A stretch of 64,000 nucleotides of DNA, taken from positions 154,688,511 to 154,752,510 of the forward strand of contig OV884059.1 in the NCBI GenBank assembly GCA_930367215.1, read 5' to 3'. Shown here piece by piece: positions 12,043 to 22,788 of this stretch (the first letter of the stretch is position 1; each line of letters opens with the position of its first letter). The translations under genes were made by a program, and so were the position numbers. The notes under the pieces were generated by a model. The model had not been told where the DNA came from. It did not search any database and saw only the letters and a program-made list of their open reading frames with translations. The stretch comes from Pollenia angustigena. Lineage: Eukaryota; Arthropoda; Insecta; Diptera; Polleniidae.

Positions 12043-12641
12043 GTTAATATAGATGCCAAAATTCGTTTTCGATGTCAACCTTGGCTAAGAATCATAAAAG
12101 AGTTTTTTATGGCGGATATTCTATATGAGGTTTTTTGACGATGGACGAACCAAACAAAATTTTGCCATGAAATAGTAGCTGCAATAAAATTTATCATCGC
12201 CAACACTTATCTATTAGGAAGTTATGGCATTAAAAAATCTATTTTCTGGAGTGGTACTTGTATGGAAGCTATGGTCAAATATGTACTCAATTCAATAAAA
12301 TTTGGTAAAGTAATTCATGTTTCAATAAAATACTCCTGGGCCAATGTTAATCTAGATACCAAAATAATAAGATGGTTTATGGGTATAAAGACTTTATATC
12401 CGAAAAAAGTTTGTATAGGGGGGCCAGTGATGTCAGATTTTTTTGAGCTCCGTCGCCAAACCAGATGTTAAAAATCGCCAAAAGTAAATTTTGCTTAGAT
12501 TTGTTAAACTTTTTTTTAAATTTTGTTACACAAAAAAGGCTAGTATAAATTTAATAAAAAAAAAATCGTCAAACACTATGAAAAAAAAAAAAACAAAAAA
12601 TCTCCATAATTAGAAAAATCTTTTAAATATCTTTAAAAAAA

Positions 12642-13104
12642 GACCCATGTCTCCCAGTTTTGCCAAAAGTCATGCACTTTTTTTATGGGCCCCAAAGATT
12701 TTGGGCCTCTGTGTCATTTTTGCAAAAAAGTGATAATTTTCTCAGGCTCATATCTTGCAAACAGTTCGGAATTTTGATTAACACTCTGAAACAAAGTTGT
12801 AGCTCTTGAACGGTTTGCTACTTATGGACCTGAACAGGCGGAAAAACCAAATTTTTAAAAGTTTTTTGCGATTTTGATCTTAAAAATGAAGTTTTTTGAT
12901 TTGATAAGTTCACAATTTTTGTTCTTTATGGCAAGAGCTACAACTTTGTCTCGGAGGGTGAATCGAAATTCCGAACGGTTTGCAAGATATGAGCCTGATA
13001 TAAAGATCACCTTTTTGCAAAACTGACACCGAGGCCCCAAATCTTTGGGGGCCCATAAAAAAAAGGTAAAAGACTTTGGGCAAAACTGGGAGACACGGGT
13101 GTTT
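12642..13104. repeat. 460 bp imperfect palindrome
   Basis: The left arm (12642-12815) contains GTCTCCCAGTTTTGCC, TTTATGGGCCCC, CAGGCTCATATCTTGCAAAC and ACAAAGTTGTAGCTCTTG. The right arm (12925-13104) contains the same words inverted in mirrored order. About 110 bp separates the arms. Several overlapping open frames on both strands here (12855-13288) are products of the symmetry and are not genes. Confidence 0.8.
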
Positions 13105-13138
13105 TATTTTTTGGCCTATTATCACATAGTGGTGTCCG

Positions 13139-13930
13139 TATATGGGCAAATCCTGCGTGACGAACGCTACACTCGCACGCGTTTTCTGATTGAAATATAC
13201 AAATTTTTTGGTCTTTCAAAAAAGAAAGCTTCAACTTATATATAGTGCTTACTGACATTAATATATACTTACGAATGGCATATATCATAGTTTCTTAGCA
13301 AGTATTTGTTGCGAAATAATTGATCACAAAGTTTTGTGACGCACGCTACAAAAAGTGGAAGTAACTTCAAAGGTTGAAGTGCGTTTTCCTAATTTTTAGC
13401 GAATTTTGCATGATAAGGTATACAAAATCTGATTCCTAAATGAAAGATGAGTATAAGAGAATTCTAAACGCACTTATTTGCAGCCAAAAAATGTTGTGAT
13501 TTTTTGACAAAAGCCGTGAACCCTTTGTGACGCACGCTACGTAACGCACGCTACAGTTTTTCCAGTAGTATTTTATTATTATATTTTATTTATTTTAACA
13601 AAACAAATTATATTATTATGAATTGCATTTCTTTAACTAATTTGTTAACTAAAGAATATCAACTTTTATTTTAACGAAATTTATATTTTGATAAGTTTGC
13701 TCTAAGTGCTATTTTAAGCACAAAAATCACCTAAAATAATGCTATTTTCACGTATTTTATTAAAAAATCGCAGTGGGGTAGGATTTGGTAAAAATTATTA
13801 CATTGACGATCATTGAAATACATATTTTTTAATATAAAAATGAAATTAAACATCTAGTCTTATATTCGGTTAAAAAAAATTCATTTGAAAACTTTTTGGT
13901 TGGTGGACTGTTTCTGGGATTTGCCCATAT
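13139..13930 (+). mobile_element. Element C, copy 1 (TIR ATATGGGCAAATCC)
   Basis: The ends ATATGGGCAAATCC and the inverse bound 792 bp. The word GACGCACGCTAC or a near variant recurs near 13158, 13338, 13529 and 13542. An inverted, near full-length copy is at 30970-31767. There is no transposase; it is non-autonomous. Confidence 0.75.
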
Positions 13931-14511
13931 GGTTATTTTTCCATGACTTAAAAAAATTACACACGGTGTTATAGAATAAAAATAATTTATTCTTTCGTAT
14001 TGACTTTAACGATTTTCAAAACAAATTCATGGCTGATCAAAAAAAGCCAATAAAATCGCCAACGCTTCAAAATTGCCACGTTTTGCGATAAATCGACATA
14101 TCTGACAGCCCGATAGGAACCTATTCTCGACTTGGTCTTTGTAATATATGTGCGAAATTTTATTAAATTATCTCCAAAATTGTGACCTGTACTCTTCGTA
14201 CAAGGTTTACATGAATATCTATACAGCACAAACAATTTCACATTTTTGTGAAATTGCGCTCTTTACAATTCATCATTTTGTAATTTTACTATTTATAGAC
14301 AATTTTAAGAAATTTTACTACATATTTATAGGAATTTAAGGGAATTTTTGTTAGGGAATTTTTGCAAAATTCAATAAAAATCAATTAATTTTACTATTTA
14401 AATTTCTTTTTTTGTGAAATTTTACTATTTTAGTAAGACTTCTATTATGTACTTTAAAAATTTTTTCTTATTTTAAGAGGTACTATTTATGAGAAAATTT
14501 CATTCCCTTAC

Positions 14512-15088
14512 CTGACTTAATTCATCTCTCGATAGTCGTGAACATTTTGGCAATAACGCCTGCATATCATCTTCAAATTGTCCATCGCCACAGCATGAAC
14601 TATCGTTGGCATCCAACGAATGAAACTGTTCCGAAGCATTATCGATGGTCAGGCCACCCAGATTTGTATGGATGCCCATGTTGTGTGTGCTGCTACTGCT
14701 GCTGCCATTCAAGTCAAAACTTAAATTTGTTTTACCTCCACCACCACCACCACCGCCACTACTACTTAAGCAGCCGCCACCAGCAATTCCATCACCACCA
14801 TTATTGTCACTTCCTTTAATGGAATCTAAACCACAAAATGGCAGACGTTGATGGTTATTTAAGCTGCTGCTGTTGTTCTTGTTGTTGCTGCTACTACCAC
14901 TGCTACAATTGTTGTTGGTATGATGATTGTTTAATGATGAGGAGGATGAGATGTGTGTGTTGGTTGTTGAAGAATTATTTGTTAAATTTGTTTGAAATTG
15001 ATTTTGATGTTGCAAACCTCCTAATGAACTATGATGTGTTGCAATTGTTGTGGCCGTTGTTGCTGTTATTGTCGAGGAATCGGAGGAT
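14512..15088 (-). CDS. Second coding exon of the same disordered protein
   Basis: The acceptor is TTTATTACAG just before 15088, preceded by a pyrimidine-rich tract on the minus strand. The first base A completes codon 309 (CG+A, Arg), and 192 codons follow (residues 310-501). The exon ends in phase 0 at ..AGTCAG followed by GTAAGGG. The reading frame is the only one open throughout and fits the phase-2 end of the upstream exon. The peptide is low complexity: Ser/Thr/Ala at the start, Asn/Ser/His-rich to about residue 390, a run of eight Gly at about 420-427, then Ser-rich. The last 50 residues (about 453-501, containing QALLPKCSRLSRDELSQ) are much more ordinary in composition and may lead into a folded domain or coiled coil encoded further downstream. 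No stop codon occurs before the donor, so the gene continues to the left of this window or into unseen small exons. Confidence 0.85.
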
Positions 15089-15905
15089 CTGTAATAAATA
15101 AAAGGAGGGGTTTTTTTTATTTATGCAAGTTTGAATAATGTGTAAAATTTATTTACTGCTATTGTTAATTATTTAACAAAAATTTTTTGAATTTTTTTAA
15201 ATGTGTAGGCGTGGGTCTTTTTTTCTTGCTTGAAAGTATTTGAAGGAAGCTAAGGCCTGTTGAGTTTGCATGTTTTATGTTAATTAATTTGTTTTTTTTT
15301 TTTGTTTGCCAACTTTGTTTTTCAAGTTTAATTTGAGTATGTTGTGCCTCTTTTTGTAAGCTGCATGTTAAACAGCTTTTTAAGTTGTTGCTTAATTTCA
15401 ATTTCATTTTTGCTTTTCTTCAAGTGGCAATAAACTTTTAATTTGTTTTTGTTTTAATTGTTTCTACGTTATTATGAAAACAGTTTAATGGTTGTTTAGT
15501 ATGATTGTTAACAATTAAAATAAAAGAAAATTAAGGTTTAAATTCAATACACCTAAAATTGATTGGATTTTTTAGATTAACAATATATCGAATTGATTTT
15601 TGGATCATCTTGAAGGAAAATTTACTGTTTTTGCTACGTTTTGGAAAAGAATTTAAGAGTTTGTAACGAGGAGCAATTTGACTGTGATGTTTATTTTGAT
15701 GATACGTAAAAATACGATTAATTGTTTGAGCTGTATAACAATTGTTTTTTTTTATCATAATTTTTTTTTACCGAATTTTTTCTTTTGTTAGAAAGTATGG
15801 CCAATAAAAATTAAGCTCAAATTTATTGTTTTTTTTCATGAATGAAATGTGACCACCAAAAATGAAAAAAAAAATCCTAAATATAAAATGAAATACGGCC
15901 CTTAT

Positions 15906-16610
15906 TATACCCACACCACAATAGTGGAGAGGGTATTATGCATTTGTGCTGATGTGTGTAACGCCTTAAAATAGTGGTCCTAGACCCACCTTAAAGTATA
16001 CCGATCTACTCAGAATCACTTTCTGAGTCGAACTAACGATGTCCGTCCGGCTGGCTGGCAGGCTGGCTGTCCATGTAACCTTGTGCGCAAAGTACAGGTC
16101 GCAATTATAGAGATAATTTGATAAAATTCGGGTCATAGGTTCTTATTGGCACAAGGACCAAGCCTATTGAAAATGGGCCGAATCGTAGGACCACGAGGGA
16201 TGATAGGGGGAAATTTCTTCCTCTCAGAAACTATCAGACCGATTTTAATGAAATTCAAAACATAGATAGAACCATATCTATATGGACACAAAATGTATAC
16301 ATTTTTAAAAAAATCGGAGGGGAGGTAGGGTCAATTTCGGCCTCTCAAACCGATTTTAATGAAATTTAAAACATAGATAGATCCATATCTATAGGGACAC
16401 ATTAGCTATACATTTTTTTTAAAAAAAGGACCACAAGGGGAGGCAGGGGGCAATTTCTGCCTCTCACAAACATTCAAACCGATTTTCATGAAGTTTATAA
16501 ACATAGATAAATCCATATTTACATGGACACATAAGCATGATGTGTTTTTAAATACTGTGGTGTAGGGTATCATATGGTCGGGCTTGACCGACTATACTTT
16601 CTTACTTGTT
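15906..16610 (+). mobile_element. Mini-me-like element, type A, most complete copy
   Basis: It lies in intron 1, 0.8 kb from exon 2. It starts TATACCCACACCACAATAG, has GATGTCCGTCCGGCTGGC at 16039, and shows three internal modules of the type CTCTCAGAAACTATC..GATTTTAATGAAATT..GACACA. It ends GGTATCATATGGTCGGGC, then ACCGACTATAC..CTTACTTGTT. It is about 85-90 percent similar by eye to 11224-11828. Confidence 0.7.
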
Positions 16611-16872
16611 ATTCTTTGTGAAAGATCACCTTAAATTTTTTAATAAAAAAAAAAATTAAAAAAAAGCACGAAGAACAGAAATTATGGTTTTTTTTTACCC
16701 ATCTTTCCTATCTAGCGAATTGTTCAACAGATTAAAAAAATAAACATGTTTTAAAGACACGTCTTAAAAATCATCGTATACATGCCGCCTATAGCTTTCA
16801 ATATTAGTAAACGAAAAATAGTGCAAGGAAAAATTACGGGTTTGTTTAGGGACTTTTTCATTCCTGAGCATT

Positions 16873-17782
16873 CACATAAAGAAAAACACTCGGGATAAAT
16901 CAAGTTGTTTATGATTACTTTAAGTACGAGTCGTACTCAATAATTCAAGTACGAATAACACTTAAACTTACTCAAAACAATCCTAAATGAGATTATTTTC
17001 GAAAATCAATCCCGGAATTTCTTGAAATAAGTATAAAATTCTTTAAGATTAAACTTTTCGTTGGTATTGCCACTCTGAGAGGTAAATTACAAACTGAGGG
17101 TTTTTAATCTCATACAACTCATTAGTATCATCTCTCAGCATTGCATTCTTTATGCGTGCATACGTGTGTGTTTTTCAAAGTTTGTTGTAGTTGTAAAACC
17201 AACAAATACAAGAAAAAAACATATATTATTTTTATGTTTTACCCTCCGGCATAGGCATGCTTCGATTTTCTATACACATTGAAAAAATGTCGGGCCAGAC
17301 TCATGTGTACCACGAAGGGTTAAAAAGTAAATTTGAACTCTTGCTTCTCATTTAGTTTATATTTTTGGTTAAATATGAACATAAAAATTTTAAAGTAAAA
17401 ACCATATCGGGCATGATGTTGGTATTTTATCGTACTGTAAAGTGCAAAACGGGTAAGTGAATCCATCATAATCATTTTTTCATTCTAATTTCTTTTTTGG
17501 TTTTTTCAAGCACGAATTCAGGATAAAATCAACTTTATAATACTTGAATCAAGCCCATTTTAGGATTGATTCGCTCTACGTATTACATAAATCAATCTCA
17601 TTTTCGGATTATTTCAGGAACGAATTCGGGATTGAATATGGATAGTTCAAGTATTTTGCGATTGAAAATCCGTACTTGAATCAATCTTTCTGTACTTGAT
17701 TCAAGAAAATCCGTACTCACTGTACTATTAATCCCGTTTCGAATTGATTTGAGTACGGATGGATACATTTTTCTTTTGAGTG
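16873..17782. mobile_element. E3 element (TIR CAC..AAAGAAAAA)
   Basis: The ends are CACATAAAGAAAAAC (left) and CACTCAAAAGAAAAATG (right, opposite strand). The arms are built from CAAGTACGAAT / GTACTTGAATCAA / GGGATTGAT words in both orientations. The core at about 17380-17457 has TTTAAAGTAAAAACCATATC and ends AAAACGGGTAAGTG, matching the cores of E1 and E2. The open frames at 17598-17937 are accidental. Confidence 0.6.
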
Positions 17783-18459
17783 TTGGCATCACTTTTCATT
17801 GCACTAAAATTGCAAAAACACTCCAACGAAAAAATGCAAGAAAAACATCCCCCCACCAAAAAAGACCCCTAAAATTGCATTTTGTTACGCTTCTTACAAA
17901 GTTTTGGCCATTAAACCATATAAAACAGACCATATAAAACAGAAACCATATTTGTTCTTTTACAATTCGTTAAAATATCTTTGTTTCTTTTTTTTTAAAC
18001 TTAACTTTGACTTTCAATCTTATTTAAACTGAAATGTCTGAAAAACTTTGATCATGGAGATACAATTTTTGTTTTATACAATTAAGTTTTAATATTCAAA
18101 ATGTATTCTTAAAAGAAACAAAAATTTTTTATGCAAGTACACAAAAGAAATGCAAGTTATAAAAATTATATTACAAGAGACGCAAACTTTTAGTCACAAA
18201 AAAAAAAAAAAAAATTCTAATAAGTACAGTGAAAGCAACATCTTCAAGTTTGATTTAATTTTTCAGTGTTCGAAAATAAAAAGTACATTATTTAACATGA
18301 GACTCGCACCCAAGAACGATATCTATTTTTTTTTAGTGATTGTGTTGACGAACACAACCCTTAATATCGTTCATAACTATTTTCAAGAAAGAGCCGAACA
18401 TTATATAGTGTTGTGTTCTTCGTTAAAAACAGAGCAATTGTAGTGATACTGTAGACAAA

Positions 18460-19006
18460 GGGCGATTCTATTCTAGACAAATTTTAACATGAATTTTCAA
18501 ATCACACTATTTGACACTTTTTTGATGCCAATTTAAAGTTAAATATCTATATTTTATAATAATATAATTTTTTTAGACGTTAGCTTAAATTTAAATTTGT
18601 TGTGCACTTTGAATCATTAAGATTCATAGATTTGGCGCGAACAGAAAATTCATTGCATGTTGCACCCGTCATGGCTTAAAGAGCAAATTTCTTATTATTG
18701 GATTATATTTCTCAACGATGTTTGATTTGATAATCATCGTCTGATATCTCATCTTTTACAATAAATAAGGATAATACAATAAAAGTTTAAAAATTAACAG
18801 AGTTTGTGTTTTTGTGGTATAATCTTATAAAAATGGGCCGATTTGGTTGCACCCGTTATGCACTTTAAAGCTCTCTCGTGGCTATTTGATCGTTTCTCTC
18901 GTGGCTATTTGTTTCTAGAAACAACTTAATTGCAAATGTGTTTCTTTCTATTAGTAAAAGACGTTTAAAGCGTCTAAATGTTGCACCCGTCAGAATAGAA
19001 TCGCCC
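18460..19006. mobile_element. 547 bp TIR element (GGGCGATTCTATTCT)
   Basis: A 15 bp perfect inverted repeat GGGCGATTCTATTCT bounds it. The word GTTGCACCCGT occurs three times in the right half (about 18658, 18847, 18979). No coding region is present. The target duplication is unclear (A-rich on both sides). Confidence 0.7.
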
Positions 19007-19381
19007 CAAACATTTTATTATAATGTTTCTTTTTTTACATTGATAAAGATATTAACAAACAAAAAACTTTAGCAAGGATCACAGGACGAATAGATTGTGT
19101 GTGTATTGTGTAAAATAACTTTGCTGGCTTTCGTTTTTTTTCGTATGTGCATTTTGTTTTTGTAAAAATTTTTGTTTTTTTTTTTACCAGCCAAAAGGGA
19201 CTACCATTAATGAGCCGAACCTAACACAATGAAGTTTGTGAAGATGACTAACACGGAAACGTTATTTTATTAAATGATTTTCTACACTAATAGCGTTTGT
19301 GTTTTCCACAAATCTACCGAACCGAACACTAAGGAGCGATATTTATTGTTTATTATCGAACACTAAAATTTTTGCACAAAA

Positions 19382-20249
19382 CCCAGTTGGCCACGTCGTT
19401 AAGACATCCTCGAAGACGGATGCACGACAATGTAATTCCTGGACGATATGTGAGGGACAGGGAGAACAAATAGTCGACGACATTTTTAAACAAGTGTCGC
19501 GAAAATCGTGCACGACACAAAGAAAGACAATTCCGCTCTTCTTGTCGTTCATTCGATTGAAAGACTACGTAGACGACATTGTCGCCTACTTTGTCGTCAA
19601 CGACTACATGCACGAAAATGTCGTCTATTTTGACGTCTACGACAAAAATTATTATATGGTTATCTATTTCAGACAGTTTTTTGGTATAGTTGAAATTTTA
19701 ATTTCTGTTACATGTTTTATATTCGACTCTTTAAGGCAATTGTAAAGTTGACAGTGAAGTATTAGCTGCATGTGATCTATTTTCCAGCTCGCGAATAACT
19801 TCATCAGCATTGTTATTGTTGCCTCCAAACATGTTATGATCAATAATAACTAAAATTTGTTAAGCACTTACAATAGCATGGTGGGCTTTTAACCATAGTA
19901 TGTTGCTCTTGGAAAAGAGGAAAATACTATTCTAAATTTAAAGACAAATTATTGTCATATTTAACCATAATATTTTTGGAGCCAACCATAATATGATTGT
20001 GGGTTCTTGATGGGGGACTAATTTAACCATAATGTGGTTGTCGCTGACAATTATATGGTTATATTTACCATAATATGTTGAAAATTTTCTTTAAAAATAG
20101 TTTGGTTGGAGGTGACCATATTTAAACATGTTTTTTCTCTACGTGCAGATTTCCTGTAAATGTTCTTTTAGAAAACATAAACGGACTGGGGACAAGTCGT
20201 GCATACATCATTTACGACGATGTCGTCAACGGCAATCTGGCCAACTGGG
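19382..20249. mobile_element. Element F (TIR CCCAGTTGGCCA) with GTCGTC words
   Basis: CCCAGTTGGCCA at 19382 is matched by the inverse ending at 20249. The left interior is packed with GTCGTC/GACGAC words (19480-19650). The open frames 19299-19745, 19343-19552 and 19353-19613 arise from this repetition and are not supported as genes. E4 lies inside the right half. Confidence 0.55.
19860..20145. mobile_element. E4, partial element with ACCATAATATGGTT words
   Basis: The right end reads CACGTAGAGAAAAAACATG on the minus strand, like the E1-E3 termini. The interior repeats AACCATAATATG and inverses at least six times. A matching left terminus was not found, so the element may be truncated. Confidence 0.4.
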
Positions 20250-21863
20250 AATGTTTGTATTTTCAACACTTATTTTGTTGCTTTTATAATTTGTATATTT
20301 GACCAAAACGATTTATTTTCGTTTACAACTACAAACTACTCATGGTGCGATTCATTGATTAGCAAAATGATATAAACTCAAAATTTTAATTTTGTAACTT
20401 TTTGGTAAAAATCGACGCGTAATATTCACATCTACCCACTTAAAAAATATCGCGCTTTAAAAATTATTTTTCATATGCCTTTAATGTAAAATTAAAAATT
20501 GTTTTGCTTCTACTGAAAATGTATATACGAAAAGACAAAAAAAAAGTTGAAAAATTTTGATAAAAATTTTATATTATTTTACTAAAAAAAACACGCATTT
20601 ATTAAAAACTGTAATGCGTTTAGTGGGTGTGCTGATTTAACGATCGCGAAGAACTAAAAACGCAGTTCGAAATATTTTTCCATGCCCTACACAATTTTAC
20701 CTTGGAAGATTTGATATTTGCTTAAAGAATGCAAAAATTTATTATATAACCTTGAGACAAAAGTTATTTCGTAGGTAAAATACAATAATCTTTGTTATAA
20801 TCAAGATAATCACGGTTCAGATTTTAAAAGTTTTTTTTTTTTTTTTAAACGTTCATTTGTATCTACAAATCGATTTTTTTTAATGAAATTCTATTTTTTA
20901 CATGTTGAGTTGCACATCATTTTTTTGTTTTTGATATTTTTAAACAAAAAGCTAAGTGATTAAAAAAAAGCTTTAAAATGTTTTTTTTAAGTTTTATTTC
21001 TCAAACTTAAAAAAAAAATGTAAATGGGAGATTCGCCTTTTGTAAATTAAACTAAAACAATAGTTGCCTATCTCATATTGTATGAGCGCTTTCGCGTCAA
21101 AATACTTTTTCCGGGAGCATATTGTTATGGGCGCAAGGTTTAATAATTATAATGGGTCAATCGCACTGATTTCCATATTTAAAATTTATGAATATTTTAG
21201 CTGTGTTTTATTATCCTACTTAGTTTTGCACTGACCCTGTTCTTTTAAAAATCTAAATAAGAGAGAACCTTTGGGGGCCAAGTGGAATAATAAACCGATT
21301 TAGAGAGTTTTTTATATTAAATAATCATTATATTTAAAAAATTTCTGAGCCCAAGTTGGTCCTCCTTTCTTATAGAGTAGGTGGCTATCATGCCAAAGCT
21401 ATTATTTCGGGACGAAGAAGAAAGTTATTTATTTGTCTATAATTCGATTATTTATAAACTTTATTATTTATAAATTTTAGTAATTTACATTGTAAGTATT
21501 CTGTTGACACTGCTACAATTTTTACAAGAATCTTTATTTTAAAACTGCATTTGTGTCAATATTTTGAAGCTTTTGTTTTGCAACATTTAAAGTGTTTTGA
21601 ATACCTTCTTTATTTCCTCTTCTTTCTCTCTATAACGAATCCACAAAAACTGCTTGTACACGAAACAAAGTACACTTTTTCCATTAGTCTTTCCCCTTTT
21701 ACCAACAAACACGAATGTTTCAGAGTATGGACGGGACTAATTAAATCTCAATTTATGTTTAAATTTTGGTTTTCATCTATTAACATTAGAGCGACTCACC
21801 AAAAAAAGTGCTCGATGTACCCTCCTAAAAGCACGCATTTTGCTTCCATGCAACTTGAGTCGC
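20250..21863. other. Intron stretch without recognised feature
   Basis: This is AT-rich sequence with homopolymer runs. The open frame 21551-21889 has no coding character and runs into the Helitron. Nothing else is supported. Confidence 0.5.
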
Positions 21864-22788
21864 TCTTATATACATACATATGTATATAAAAATAAGTTGC
21901 ATTGTGTTAGTAATTGATGTTCTCTGAAATGCGTGAACCGATTTTGTTTCTGTAAAGTTCACTTGGAAGGTGACGTCAATACCAAGGTTTTTATGTATCA
22001 ACAAATGTGTATTGGTTCATGAGTTATAGCCATTTTAGTGAACACTGCATTCATTCCGAAACATGTATTTATATTCCCATACAAATATCAACAAAATGCC
22101 CTCCATTTTGAACGCCTCCGAAACGGCTTGACCGATTTTTATGATATTTTTTATGTGTATTTGTTAGGTATGAGAATAGGTCGTTAAGTATATTTTATAT
22201 CGCTAGAGGGCGCAAAATATTGCAATAGGGGTAAAAGCTCCCACTCCCCAATCTTCTAAACTAATCAACCGGGTTTCTTAAAATTTGGCATGCAGACAAT
22301 GTAACATCTGAAAGAGAATAAGGAACAGGTTGTGAAAAAGGGTAAGACAGCTAAAAGCTCCCCCTCCCTATATCTTCGTAACTAATCAACTGATTTTTTT
22401 TAAATTTCGCAGGCAAATAGTGTTACAGTTGGAAAGAACTATAGCCTATAGTTTTTATTATTTAGGGCGTGCAATAGATCAAGAGGGGTTAAAGCTCCCC
22501 CTCCTTCTATCTTCTTAACTTATCAACCGGTTTTCTTAAAATTTGGCATGCATACACTGTAACATCGGAAAGAGGACAGGGCATTAAATAGGGCAAGAGG
22601 GGTAAAAGCTCCGCCTCTCTGTATCTTGTTAACTAATCAATTAATTTTCTTGAAATTGGGTAGGCAAATAATGTAACATCTGGAAAGAACTATAGCCTAT
22701 AATTTTTTCTTAAAATTTGGCTAGCAGACACTGTTACATCTGAAAGAAATAAGTTATGTGGCAAAACAACGTTTGCCGGGCCAGCTTG
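21864..22788. mobile_element. Helitron-like non-autonomous element
   Basis: It starts TCTTATATACATACATATG and ends AACGTTTGCCGGGCCAGCTTG, close to the 5'-TC and CAGCTAG-type 3' ends of arthropod Helitrons. GCCTCCGAAACGGCTTGACC near 22110 is also typical. Four internal modules repeat TAAAAGCTCCCCCTCC and CTAATCAACCGG. There are no inverted repeats or target duplication, as expected. Confidence 0.65.

Larger units (their letters stand above)
12425..14112. mobile_element. hAT MITE (family of 60361-60925) split by later insertions
   Basis: The left fragment (12425-12545) starts CAGTGATGTCAGATTTTTTT and the right fragment (about 13960-14112) ends GACATATCTGACAGCCCG. Both match the ends of the intact element at 60361-60925, including the ATCGCCA words. 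The 1.4 kb between them is made of a palindromic repeat (12642-13104) and a 792 bp TIR element (13139-13930), so the order of insertion can be read. Confidence 0.65.
1..14511 (-). other. Partial intron 2 of the same gene (3' part outside the window)
   Basis: The region starts with the donor GTAAGGG at 14511. I found no acceptor-bounded open frame that continues the protein down to position 1. Any open frames here lie in repeats or AT-rich sequence. Stretches not covered by listed elements (1270-1966, 4690-5960, 8000-8867, 14113-14511) are AT-rich with no feature I can support. Confidence 0.55.

Noticed and set aside
14538..15101. Open frames antisense to exon 2
   Set aside because: They are shadows of the low-complexity coding exon (His, Cys and Pro runs opposite Ser/Asn/Gly codons).
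19299..19745. 148-codon open frame and two antisense frames
   Set aside because: All follow from the GTCGTC/GACGAC repetition in element F.
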